Origin: Sulfurimicrobium sp963779055
GTDB lineage: Bacteria; Pseudomonadota; Gammaproteobacteria; Burkholderiales; Sulfuricellaceae
Direction: 5' to 3'
Assembly: GCA_963779055.1 (NCBI GenBank)
Contig: CAVZWN010000001.1
Coordinates: 310,001 to 374,000, forward strand
Length of the DNA: 64,000 bases
Shown here: positions 29,459 to 37,213 of the stretch, piece after piece
How the letters are laid out: each line of letters begins with the position of its first letter
Position numbering within the stretch: the first letter of the stretch is position 1
Made by a program: the position numbers and the translations under genes
Notes under the pieces: model-generated
The model's input: only the letters and a program-made list of their open reading frames with translations
Databases searched by the model: none
What the model was told of the DNA's origin: nothing

Positions 29459-29983
29459 ATGCAAATCTACAAAGTACTGTCTGCGTTGCTTGAGTACCCT
29501 GATCAGGAGTTGTTCGACAATCTGCCGGCCATCAGCAAACTGCTGGATGAGCCGGTGGAAGCGGATGCGGAGGAACTGGCTGAGGTAAGGAAATTCGTTG
29601 ACTGGCTTGGGAAGGGTGATTTGATCCAGATCCAGGAAGACTACGTGAAAACCTTCGACCTTACGCCAGAGCATAGCCTGCATTTGACGCACCATTTTTT
29701 CGGTGACGATAATGACAGGAACCGTGGCCCGGCGCTGATTGATCTGGGTGAACTGTATAAGGATTACGGCGTGAAGCAGATGACTAACGAGTTGCCTGAC
29801 TATCTGCCGCTGATTCTTGAATTCGTAGCATTACAGGATGACGCTGAGGGAAGGGCATTTTTGTCCGATGCCAGCAAGGTGCTGAAAGTGTTGGCCGAAA
29901 ACCTGACCAAGGCCCATAGCCCTTACGCTCCGCTGGTTTCCATTGTCGCGAATCGTGCTACACCAACCTGTATAGCTGCTTAA
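29459..29983 (+). CDS. narJ: Nitrate reductase assembly chaperone NarJ (short form)
   Basis: 174 residues, start ATG after AGGAGGACTT. It belongs to the NarJ/TorD-like chaperone family that binds NarG and guides Mo cofactor insertion; recognisable are YKVLSALLEYPD at the N-terminus and the conserved LTPEHSLHLTHHFFGDD region. It is about 55-60 residues shorter than E. coli NarJ (236), ending soon after SPYAPLVSIV. There is no sign of a frameshift, because narI with its own GGAGG site begins 11 bases later. Confidence 0.92.
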   Translation: MQIYKVLSALLEYPDQELFDNLPAISKLLDEPVEADAEELAEVRKFVDWLGKGDLIQIQEDYVKTFDLTPEHSLHLTHHFFGDDNDRNRGPALIDLGELYKDYGVKQMTNELPDYLPLILEFVALQDDAEGRAFLSDASKVLKVLAENLTKAHSPYAPLVSIVANRATPTCIAA

Positions 29984-29994
29984 GGAGGAATAAA

Positions 29995-30708
29995 ATGAAC
30001 GAAGATCTTTTTAGTTGGAATAACCTGCTTTTTGGCATTTATCCCTATATTTGCCTGAGCGTGTTCGTGATCGGTAGCTGGATCCGTTTTGACCGCGAGC
30101 AATACGGGTGGACCAGCGCGTCCAGCCAGTTGCTCTCTACGGCAAACGTGCGTCTGGCGAGCAACCTGTTTCACATCGGCGTGATCGGAATTTTCTTCGG
30201 TCACCTGGTAGGTCTGCTCGCGCCCTACGCGATCTGGGGTGCCATCGGCTTGTCTTCTCTCGGCAAGCAGAGCATCGCGATGTATGGCGGTGGTTTCCTC
30301 GGTATCCTGTGCCTGATCGGTGGCGGAATGCTGTTTATTCGCCGTATGACCAACCCGCGTGTACGTGCAACCAGCCGGAACTCTGATATTTTCATTCTGG
30401 CCTGGGTGCTGATCACGCTGATGTTTGGCCTGGCCACTACTTTCACCACCGCGCACCACGCCGCACTGGGTAGCGCCGACACCATGATGAGCCTGGCGCA
30501 GTGGGCCAAGAGCATCGTGCTGTTCGAAGCCAAGCCGGAACTGGTGAGCAAGGTTGAAACAGTATTCCAGCTTCACCTGTTCTTCGGGATGTCGCTGTTC
30601 CTGCTGTTCCCATTCACCCGTCTGGTTCACATCTGGAGCTTCCCGATCGGTTATCTGACACGCTCCTACCAGCTCGTGCGTACCAAGCGTAGCCTCCCGG
30701 CACGCTAA
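29995..30708 (+). CDS. narI: Respiratory nitrate reductase gamma subunit NarI (cytochrome b)
   Basis: 237 residues, five predicted membrane helices, start after AAGGAGGA. It oxidises quinol at the periplasmic side and carries two b hemes. Candidate heme ligands are the two His in the second helix (NLFHIGVIGIFFGHLVG) and His residues near the end of the last helix (TRLVHIWSFP), as in E. coli NarI, where ligands sit in the second and fifth helices. It anchors NarGH to the membrane. Confidence 0.97.
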   Translation: MNEDLFSWNNLLFGIYPYICLSVFVIGSWIRFDREQYGWTSASSQLLSTANVRLASNLFHIGVIGIFFGHLVGLLAPYAIWGAIGLSSLGKQSIAMYGGGFLGILCLIGGGMLFIRRMTNPRVRATSRNSDIFILAWVLITLMFGLATTFTTAHHAALGSADTMMSLAQWAKSIVLFEAKPELVSKVETVFQLHLFFGMSLFLLFPFTRLVHIWSFPIGYLTRSYQLVRTKRSLPAR

Positions 30709-30731
30709 GCTTCTGTTTGTCAGGGTCAACT

Positions 30732-30755
30732 GCCACCCCCTTCCTGCGGGGTGGC
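30732..30755 (+). promoter_or_regulatory. Hairpin between narI and the cytochrome c gene
   Basis: 8-bp perfect stem GCCACCCC / GGGGTGGC with loop CTTCCTGC, 23 bases after narI. No T-tract follows. It could partly terminate transcription or stabilise the narGHJI message while letting some read-through into the cytochrome gene. Confidence 0.45.
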
Positions 30756-30845
30756 GGCACCCAACCATCATCTATTAGAGTTATTTCACCATGGCTGATT
30801 TCAGAGTCAGTAAAGATCTGTCCATAGCCCGGAAAGGAAACAGGG

Positions 30846-31250
30846 ATGCTCCGTAAGCTTGCCTGGCTTTTGCTGGTGGCCGCAGTCGGTATCGGCGTGC
30901 ATTTCACATTGCAGGGGATTATCCAGAGCGGCGATGCAGAAAAGCGGAAAGGTCCGGACATCGCCAAGGTGGAACGGCTGGAAGCCGCTGATCCCGTTCA
31001 CGGCGCCAAGGTGCGTGCCGGTATGCTCAAGTACGAATCCATCTGCCGTCTATGCCATCACCGCACGGGAATTGGGGGTAAATTTACCCCGCCTATTGCC
31101 GGCAAGTCTGCTGAATATGTCGAATCCATGCTGAAGTTGTACCGCAGTGGTAAACATGTGGGCCCCATGACCAATCTGATGGCACCATGGGCGCGGGAAT
31201 TGACAGACGAAGACATCGTTATTCTGGCGGCCTACGTCGAAACATTATAG
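30846..31250 (+). CDS. Monoheme c-type cytochrome, membrane-anchored or periplasmic
   Basis: 134 residues, start ATG after AAAGGAAACAGG. It has an N-terminal hydrophobic segment (LAWLLLVAAVGIGVHFTL) that may be a signal peptide or an uncleaved anchor. A single heme-binding motif CRLCH lies near residue 75, and a likely Met axial ligand in GPMTNLMAPWA (or the preceding Met) follows. The C-terminal helix (LTDEDIVILAAYVETL) is the usual class I cytochrome c end. It directly follows narI, so a role in electron supply to, or around, the nitrate reductase complex is suggested by context only. Confidence 0.85.
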   Translation: MLRKLAWLLLVAAVGIGVHFTLQGIIQSGDAEKRKGPDIAKVERLEAADPVHGAKVRAGMLKYESICRLCHHRTGIGGKFTPPIAGKSAEYVESMLKLYRSGKHVGPMTNLMAPWARELTDEDIVILAAYVETL

Positions 31251-31457
31251 GCAGTGCGACGGCTATCAAGCCGGGGTTAGGTCAAATGGATTCTGGTACT
31301 GCGGCTACCTACCAATTTGGGTTATTGGTGCGCCTGTCTACATCATGTAAATTCCATGCTGAATCGGACTTGAATATCTTGAAGGCTGGATTCAAGCCTT
31401 GTAAACGGTTCAGTGGGCTATTTGGTTTGAATTGGGATTTTGGTAAGGAGATTTAGT

Positions 31458-31808
31458 ATGGCGCTTCACACCCGGTATCTGCTCGTCAACGGCAATGAAA
31501 TCGAAACAGATTCAGAAGGTTATATCCGTAACCTCGACGAATGGTCGGAGGATTACGCGGTCGCGCTGGCCAAACAGGAAGAACTTGATCTGACAGAGGA
31601 GCACTGGGATGTCATCCGTTATCTGAGGGAGTATTACCAGGAGCACTCCGTGCAGGCTCAGGTGCGTAACATGATCAAGCATTTTTCTGAAGCATGGGGC
31701 AAGGAGCGCGGAAACAATCACTACCTGCATGAGATTTTCCCCAAGGGGGGGCCACAGAAGCAGGGCAACCGCATGGCTGGTCTGCTTCGCACCAAGGGCG
31801 AGCATTGA
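31458..31808 (+). CDS. DsrC/TusE-family protein lacking cysteines
   Basis: 116 residues, start ATG at 31458 after TAAGGAG. The family fold is recognisable: GYIRNLDEWSEDYAVALAKQ, LTEEHWDVIRYLREYYQEH and the C-terminal LHEIFPKGGPQKQGNRMAGL. DsrC carries two redox cysteines in its C-terminal arm and TusE keeps one; this protein contains no Cys at all, ending RMAGLLRTKGEH. It therefore cannot carry persulfide or trisulfide. Cysteine-less family members have been proposed to be regulatory (RspA-type). Located behind narI and the cytochrome gene, it may tie nitrate respiration to sulfur metabolism. Function unknown. Confidence 0.85.
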   Translation: MALHTRYLLVNGNEIETDSEGYIRNLDEWSEDYAVALAKQEELDLTEEHWDVIRYLREYYQEHSVQAQVRNMIKHFSEAWGKERGNNHYLHEIFPKGGPQKQGNRMAGLLRTKGEH

Positions 31809-31849
31809 TCGATCCTGTGATGCCTGAGTTATTCCATTATCTGTTTATA

Positions 31850-31862
31850 ACCCTAATAGGGT
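31850..31862. promoter_or_regulatory. Palindromic site upstream of the HPP/CBS gene
   Basis: ACCCTAATAGGGT is a perfect 6-1-6 palindrome 63 bases before the HPP/CBS start. Its size and position fit an operator for a dimeric regulator. It resembles paired NarL-like heptamer halves only loosely, so no regulator is assigned. Confidence 0.35.
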
Positions 31863-31924
31863 AGTCGTGCGTTAACCTATTCAGGTGGTTATGAAGCGGG
31901 GGTGTTTGCTGCATAGTTGACGCC

Positions 31925-33091
31925 ATGTCACCTGCCCCCCTGATTTCCCGGTTATTCCCACAGCAAGCCAATGTTACCCACCGGGAGCGTCTGGTCTCAG
32001 GCGTGGGTGGTGTTCTGGCTATTCTGTTCACGACGCTGGTCGCGCAGCACACGATCGGCGGGGTGAGCCTGCCTTTCATGCTTGCCTCGATGGGTGCTTC
32101 CACAGTGCTGCTGATGGGGGCGCCACACAGTCCGCTTTCCCAGCCCTGGGCATTTATTGGCGGCCATCTTGTTTCGGCCTTTATCGGCGTTTCCTGTGCG
32201 ATGTATGTGCACAATATTTATCTGGCTGCCGGCCTGTCGGTGGGGCTCTCGATTACTGCGATGTACTACCTGCGCTGTCTGCATCCTCCCGGCGGCGCGA
32301 CGGCCTTGCTGACCGTCATAGGAGATCAGAAAATTCACGATCTGGGCTACCATTTTCTGGTGATGCCGGTTCTGGTAAACATAAGCATCCTGCTGGCCAT
32401 GGCCCTGCTGGTCAACTGGCTGATCCCCGGCCGCCGCTTTCCCGCACGGCAGTCCGCAGATGGCAGGGCCGAAACGCAAGTCCATAAGTCTGTGGCGCCG
32501 GTCAAGCTGGGCTTTAATCGTGAGGATCTGCTCTCTGCCCTGGCAGACATGGATGGGTTTATCGACGTCAGCGGTGACGACCTGACGCGCATCTACTCAC
32601 TGGCCACACTGCATGCCCATCAGCGAGGATTGGGGAAAATCACGCTGGGACGCATCATGAGCCGCAACGTGGTGACGATACGGACTGAAACCGAATTTCA
32701 GGAAATCTGGGACTTGATGCGCGAACACCATATCCGTGGTGTTCCCGTTCTGGATTACGAAAATCAGCTGGTCGGCATGGTGTCCGTGGTGGATTTTCTC
32801 AAGATGGCGGACTGGCGCATGTGCGACAGCATCGCGCAGCGTGTGAAATTCTTTTTCAAGCACAGGAAGACCCCCACTCCGGCTGCATGCATCATGAGTT
32901 CGCCGGTCATCACGCTTGGGGAGGACGCGCCCCTGACCGAAGCTTTTCTCGTCTTTGCCGAAAAGGGTATCAATCATTTGCCCGTCATCGATGCGCAAGG
33001 CCAGTTGAGCGGGATCGTTACGCGGCTTGACCTGTTGGCCGCCCTCTATGGAGATTTCGGCAGGGCCGAGACTCAGGCGGCAAACCCGTGA
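31925..33091 (+). CDS. HPP-family membrane protein with tandem CBS domains
   Basis: 388 residues. The N-terminal half has about four membrane helices (residues 25-170) and the signature LHPPGGATAL that names the HPP family. The C-terminal half holds two CBS motifs (about 240-295, around MSRNVVTIRTETEF and HHIRGVPVLDYENQLVGMVS; and 320-380, around MSSPVITLGEDAPL and KGINHLPVIDAQGQLSGIVT). CBS pairs bind adenosine nucleotides and commonly gate transport. A plant chloroplast HPP protein has been linked to nitrite transport, so a nitrite or anion transport role next to nar genes is plausible but unproven. Confidence 0.88.
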   Translation: MSPAPLISRLFPQQANVTHRERLVSGVGGVLAILFTTLVAQHTIGGVSLPFMLASMGASTVLLMGAPHSPLSQPWAFIGGHLVSAFIGVSCAMYVHNIYLAAGLSVGLSITAMYYLRCLHPPGGATALLTVIGDQKIHDLGYHFLVMPVLVNISILLAMALLVNWLIPGRRFPARQSADGRAETQVHKSVAPVKLGFNREDLLSALADMDGFIDVSGDDLTRIYSLATLHAHQRGLGKITLGRIMSRNVVTIRTETEFQEIWDLMREHHIRGVPVLDYENQLVGMVSVVDFLKMADWRMCDSIAQRVKFFFKHRKTPTPAACIMSSPVITLGEDAPLTEAFLVFAEKGINHLPVIDAQGQLSGIVTRLDLLAALYGDFGRAETQAANP

Positions 33092-33100
33092 TGGAGCGGG

Positions 33101-34672
33101 CTAGGCGATTTCCCGTGTTTCGAGAAACTTGATTTCCGGAAAGCGTTCCTGCGCCAGGTTCAGGTTGACCCTGTTTGGCGCCAGGTAGACATATTCGTTG
33201 GCGCCATCCAGTGCGACGTTGAAACCATGCTTATCTACCAGTTTTTTCAATTCCAGATCGCTGCCGCGCAACCAGCGCGCCGTGGCGACGTCAAAGTGAT
33301 CGAACTGCACATCCACGCCGTATTCATATTGCAGGCGATGTGCAACGACATCGAACTGCAGCATGCCGACCGCACCCAGAATTAAATCGTTTGAGTTGAT
33401 CGGGCGGAAAAGTTGCGTCGCACCTTCTTCAGCTAATTGTTGAAGACCTTTCTGTAATTGCTTCATCTTTAATGGATTCTTAATCTGTGCGCGGCGAAAA
33501 ATTTCGGGTGCAAAAGAAGGAATTCCAGTGAATTTCAGATCTTCGCCCTCGGTGAAGGTGTCGCCCAGATGGATGGTGCCATGATTGGGTACGCCGATGA
33601 TGTCTCCGGCAAAGGCCTCATCCGCCACGTTGCGGTCCTGCGCCATGAAGGTGATGGCGTTGCCGACCGTGAACTGCTTGCCGCTGGATACCTGCTTTAT
33701 TTTCATGCCGCGGTCGAATCGCCCGGAGCAGATGCGGATGAAGGCGATGCGATCGCGGTGCCTGGGGTCCATGTTGGCCTGTATCTTGAATACGAAGCCG
33801 GAAAATTTGGGTTCGTCAGGTTCGACGCTGCGGGGTTGTGCCGGGCGATGCAAGGGGGCAGGAGAGAGCTCAACAATGGCATCGAGCAGCGACTGCACCC
33901 CGAAATTGTTCATGGCCGAACCGAAAAACACCGGTGACTGCTTGCCGGAAAGATAGGCTTCGCGGTCGAAGGTGTGCGATGCGCCGCGCACCAGTTCGAT
34001 ATCGATACGCAACTCTTCTGCCTGATCGCCGATCAGTTCATCGAGGCGCGGATTGTCCAGGCCCTGAATGATTTCTGCCGTGCCTTTCTCGGCCTTCGGA
34101 TCGAACACGGAAACCGTATCGTTGTACAGGTGATAAGTGCCGCGGAAGCGTTTGCCCATGCCGATTGGCCAGGTCATGGGGGCGCACTGGATTTCCAGCA
34201 CCGACTCGATCTCGTCCAGCAGTTCGATGGGCTCTTTGCCTTCCCGGTCGAGTTTGTTGATGAAGGTGATGATGGGCGTATCGCGCAGGCGGCAGACATT
34301 GAGCAGCTTGATGGTCTGTGCTTCCACGCCGTTGACCGAGTCGATCACCATGACAGCCGAATCCACCGCCGTCAGGGTGCGGTAAGTATCCTCGGAAAAG
34401 TCTTCGTGTCCGGGGGTGTCGAGCAGGTTGATCATGCATTCGCGGTAAGGGAACTGCATGACCGAGGAGGTCACCGAAATGCCGCGCTGCTTTTCCAGTT
34501 CCATCCAGTCGCTGGTGGCATGGCGATCGGCCTTGCGAGCCCGCACCGCACCGGCCATCTGAATTGCGCCGCCGAACCACAGCATTTTTTCCGTCAGTGT
34601 GGTTTTACCCGCGTCAGGGTGGGAAATGATGGCGAAGGTACGGCGCCGCTGGATTTCTTCGTGGAGAGTCAT
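33101..34672 (-). CDS. prfC: Peptide chain release factor 3 (RF3)
   Basis: 523 residues, standard RF3 length. Translational GTPase that recycles RF1/RF2 from the ribosome. G1 SHPDAGKTTLTEKML, the switch region EKQRGISVTSSVMQF, G3 DTPGHEDFSEDTYR and G4 NKLDREGKEP are all intact. It runs on the minus strand, convergent with the HPP/CBS gene 9 bases away. No clear Shine-Dalgarno precedes the ATG. Confidence 0.97.
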   Translation of the reverse strand: MTLHEEIQRRRTFAIISHPDAGKTTLTEKMLWFGGAIQMAGAVRARKADRHATSDWMELEKQRGISVTSSVMQFPYRECMINLLDTPGHEDFSEDTYRTLTAVDSAVMVIDSVNGVEAQTIKLLNVCRLRDTPIITFINKLDREGKEPIELLDEIESVLEIQCAPMTWPIGMGKRFRGTYHLYNDTVSVFDPKAEKGTAEIIQGLDNPRLDELIGDQAEELRIDIELVRGASHTFDREAYLSGKQSPVFFGSAMNNFGVQSLLDAIVELSPAPLHRPAQPRSVEPDEPKFSGFVFKIQANMDPRHRDRIAFIRICSGRFDRGMKIKQVSSGKQFTVGNAITFMAQDRNVADEAFAGDIIGVPNHGTIHLGDTFTEGEDLKFTGIPSFAPEIFRRAQIKNPLKMKQLQKGLQQLAEEGATQLFRPINSNDLILGAVGMLQFDVVAHRLQYEYGVDVQFDHFDVATARWLRGSDLELKKLVDKHGFNVALDGANEYVYLAPNRVNLNLAQERFPEIKFLETREIA

Positions 34673-34811
34673 GGTCTGAATGGCGGGAAAAAGGCTGAAA
34701 TTATAACAGGCTGCACTGGTGTTGAGCGCATTGCCAGAATTTCACCTGGAAACCCGTGGGAAGGGCGGTGCAGGATGCTAAATTATTGCGGCTTCAATTG
34801 CGGCCCGGATT

Positions 34812-35552
34812 TTACCGGGCCGGTGCGAGTACGGCGTTAATGCCCATGCTGCGGATTTTTGCCATAGCCTGATCGGCTTCGGCCTTGTTCTGGAACGGGC
34901 CGACGTGCAGGCGGGTTTCTGTGTAGGACTTGATGCCGTGATCCGCGAGCCGTTTCTGGAGCTGGGCGGCATTCTCATAGTTGGAGAACAGACCCAGCTG
35001 GACTACATAGCCCTTGGGAGGTGTTGTTTCTGTTGCCTTGCCGGAAGTGGCGGAAACAGGGGCCGGCCGGCTCTCCACGGCGGCAGGTTCGGCAGTTTTT
35101 TTCGCGGACGGAGCAGGGGAGATGGTTACTGATTGAGGCGTGCCGGCCTTGGCTGGTTCCGCCATGGTCATGCCGGCTGCTTCGGTGCGTGATTTCGGGG
35201 CTGAAGCGGCAACAGGCGCGAGTTTGCGGTTGATGACCTGAGGGGGCGGAGGCTCCGGCAATTTTTCTGGTGCCGCCTCGCTGTCCGGAACAATAGGGGA
35301 TTCAGGAGCCGGTGCTTCGATGGGTTCTTCTTCGGCCGGTTTTTCCTGCGCCGTTTCTGGTGCAAAAGGTTGGGGTTCTGCGACCGCAGTCACTTCAGGC
35401 TTGTTCGCGGGGGCTGGGGTCTGTTCCGGCGTATGATTCAGCATGGTGAGGGTGACGACTGCTGCCGTAACCAGGGCGCCTGCGACGATCAGGCGCCGCA
35501 TGGCGCGCTTCTTGATCTCGGCGTGTTCGTCGTTGACTGCTTGCTCCGCCAT
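34812..35552 (-). CDS. SPOR-domain membrane protein (FtsN/DedD-like)
   Basis: 246 residues; ATG preceded by AGGAAG. Short cytoplasmic N-terminus, one membrane helix (about 20-38), a long Pro/Ala/Glu-rich periplasmic linker (about 45-165) and a C-terminal SPOR domain (YVVQLGLFSNYENAAQLQKR ... TRLHVGPFQNKAEADQAMAK). SPOR domains bind denuded glycan strands at division septa. The layout matches DedD- or FtsN-like cell division proteins; which one cannot be decided from sequence alone. Confidence 0.88.
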   Translation of the reverse strand: MAEQAVNDEHAEIKKRAMRRLIVAGALVTAAVVTLTMLNHTPEQTPAPANKPEVTAVAEPQPFAPETAQEKPAEEEPIEAPAPESPIVPDSEAAPEKLPEPPPPQVINRKLAPVAASAPKSRTEAAGMTMAEPAKAGTPQSVTISPAPSAKKTAEPAAVESRPAPVSATSGKATETTPPKGYVVQLGLFSNYENAAQLQKRLADHGIKSYTETRLHVGPFQNKAEADQAMAKIRSMGINAVLAPAR

Positions 35553-35625
35553 TGAAACTTCCTGTTTTCGGTGTCGTCAGAGGGAATGGACCGCATGTTA
35601 TCACTTCGCTTTTGCCGCCGCGAGG

Positions 35626-35654
35626 TTTATTTAATGGGGATTCCATGCTATTTT
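35626..35654 (+). promoter_or_regulatory. Probable sigma-70 promoter for the ndk operon
   Basis: TTTATT (35626-35631), a 17-base spacer, and TATTTT (35649-35654) preceded by TG at -14 (TGCTATTTT, an extended -10). It is about 50 bases before ndk and would drive the long ndk-der gene block. Confidence 0.45.
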
Positions 35655-35702
35655 AGCGGGTTTTTGAACAAGCTTTATTTACCCTGAAACTGGAGATACA
35701 CA

Positions 35703-36128
35703 ATGGCTGTAGAACGTACCCTTTCCATCATCAAACCCGATGCCGTAGCCAAGAATGCCATTGGCAAGATTTATTCGCGTTTCGAAAGCAACGGCCTCAA
35801 GATTGCAGCCGCCAAACTGAAGCAGTTGTCCCGCATCGAAGCAGAAGGTTTTTACGCCGTGCATCGTGAGCGCCCTTTTTTCAAGGATCTGGTGGATTTC
35901 ATGATTTCCGGTCCGGTGATGATTCAGGTGCTGGAAGGTGAAAACGCCATTGCCAAGAATCGCGAACTGATGGGCGCTACCGACCCGAAGAAGGCAGAGA
36001 AGGGCACGATCCGCGCCGATTTCGCCGAGAGTATCGATGCCAATGCTGTGCATGGCTCCGATGGCCCCGATACCGCCAAAGTTGAAATCTGCTATTTCTT
36101 CCCCGCCATGGAAGTTTACGCGCGCTAA
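35703..36128 (+). CDS. ndk: Nucleoside diphosphate kinase
   Basis: 141 residues, full length. It transfers the gamma phosphate between nucleoside di- and triphosphates through a phosphohistidine; the active-site His is in NAVHGSDGPDTA. Start region AVERTLSIIKPDAV is typical. ATG preceded by GGAG. First gene of a compact block; its stop overlaps the rlmN start (TAATG). Confidence 0.97.
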   Translation: MAVERTLSIIKPDAVAKNAIGKIYSRFESNGLKIAAAKLKQLSRIEAEGFYAVHRERPFFKDLVDFMISGPVMIQVLEGENAIAKNRELMGATDPKKAEKGTIRADFAESIDANAVHGSDGPDTAKVEICYFFPAMEVYAR

Positions 36129-37213
36129 TGGCCGTTAATCTGCTCAACTTCGATTTGCCGCAACTGACCGCTTTCTTTGCCGAAATCGGCGAGAAGCCGT
36201 TTCGTGCAAAACAGGTCATGCGCTGGATGCATCATTTCGGCGAGAGTGACTTTGCCCGCATGAGCGATCTGGCCAAATCTCTGCGTGAGAAGATGAGCGT
36301 TTCAGCCGTGGTTGAACCACCACGGCTGATCAAGGAACAATTGTCCGACGACGGCACCCGCAAGTGGCTGCTCGACGTCGGCGCCGGTAACGGCATCGAA
36401 ACCGTGTTCATTCCCGAGGATGAGCGCGGCACTTTATGTATTTCCAGTCAGGTGGGCTGCGCGCTGGAGTGCAGCTTCTGCTCCACTGCTCGCCAGGGTT
36501 TTAACCGCAATCTTTCGGTGGCGGAGATCATCGGCCAGTTGTGGTGGGCCAACAAGGCGCTTGGGCGTGATCCAAAGGGAGAAAGGATTATTTCCAACGT
36601 GGTTCTGATGGGCATGGGCGAGCCGCTGGCCAATTTTGAAAATGTGGTAACCGCGCTCAATATCATGCTTGATGATCATGCCTACGGGCTGTCGCGCCGT
36701 CGCGTGACGGTCAGCACATCCGGCCTGGTTCCGGCCATGGATCGTCTGCGTGATACCTGTCCGGTAGCGCTGGCGGTGTCCTTGCATGCGCCGGACGACG
36801 CCCTGCGCGATGTGCTGGTGCCGGTCAATAAAAAATACCCTTTGGCCGAGCTGATGGCGGCCTGCCAGCGCTACATCGAGAAGGCGCCGCGGGATTTCGT
36901 GACTTTCGAATATGTCATGCTGGATGGCGTCAACGACAGTGTGGCCCATGCGCGGGAACTGATTGCACTGGTGAGGGATGTGCCGTGCAAGTTCAACCTG
37001 ATCCCCTTCAATCCATTCCCTATGTCGGGATACCGGCGCTCCCGCCCTGAAGCAGTGCGGCGTTTTCGCGACGAGCTGATGCAGGCCGGACTGGTGGCAA
37101 CCACGCGCAAGACACGCGGGGATGATATCGATGCCGCCTGCGGGCAGCTTGCAGGGCAGGTGCAGGATAAGACCAAACGGACTCAATACAACATAGTGGA
37201 GGCTGCCGTATGA
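36128..37213 (+). CDS. rlmN: Dual-specificity rRNA/tRNA A2 methyltransferase RlmN
   Basis: 361-residue radical SAM enzyme methylating C2 of A2503 in 23S rRNA and A37 in some tRNAs. The SAM cluster motif is CALECSFCSTARQGF (C-x3-C-x2-C). The catalytic cysteines usual in the family can be placed in the C-terminal region (AACGQLAGQ) and mid-protein. GMGEPLANFENV is a family signature. It overlaps ndk and pilW at its ends. Confidence 0.97.
   Translation: MAVNLLNFDLPQLTAFFAEIGEKPFRAKQVMRWMHHFGESDFARMSDLAKSLREKMSVSAVVEPPRLIKEQLSDDGTRKWLLDVGAGNGIETVFIPEDERGTLCISSQVGCALECSFCSTARQGFNRNLSVAEIIGQLWWANKALGRDPKGERIISNVVLMGMGEPLANFENVVTALNIMLDDHAYGLSRRRVTVSTSGLVPAMDRLRDTCPVALAVSLHAPDDALRDVLVPVNKKYPLAELMAACQRYIEKAPRDFVTFEYVMLDGVNDSVAHARELIALVRDVPCKFNLIPFNPFPMSGYRRSRPEAVRRFRDELMQAGLVATTRKTRGDDIDAACGQLAGQVQDKTKRTQYNIVEAAV

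Noticed and set aside
30791..30856. 21-codon open frame overlapping the start of the cytochrome c gene
   Set aside because: No ribosome site, no known leader peptide pattern, and it overlaps the cytochrome's own good start signal.
31804..31816. TTGATCGATC as an FNR site before the HPP/CBS gene
   Set aside because: The half sites are 2 bases apart where 4 are needed, and the second half is incomplete.
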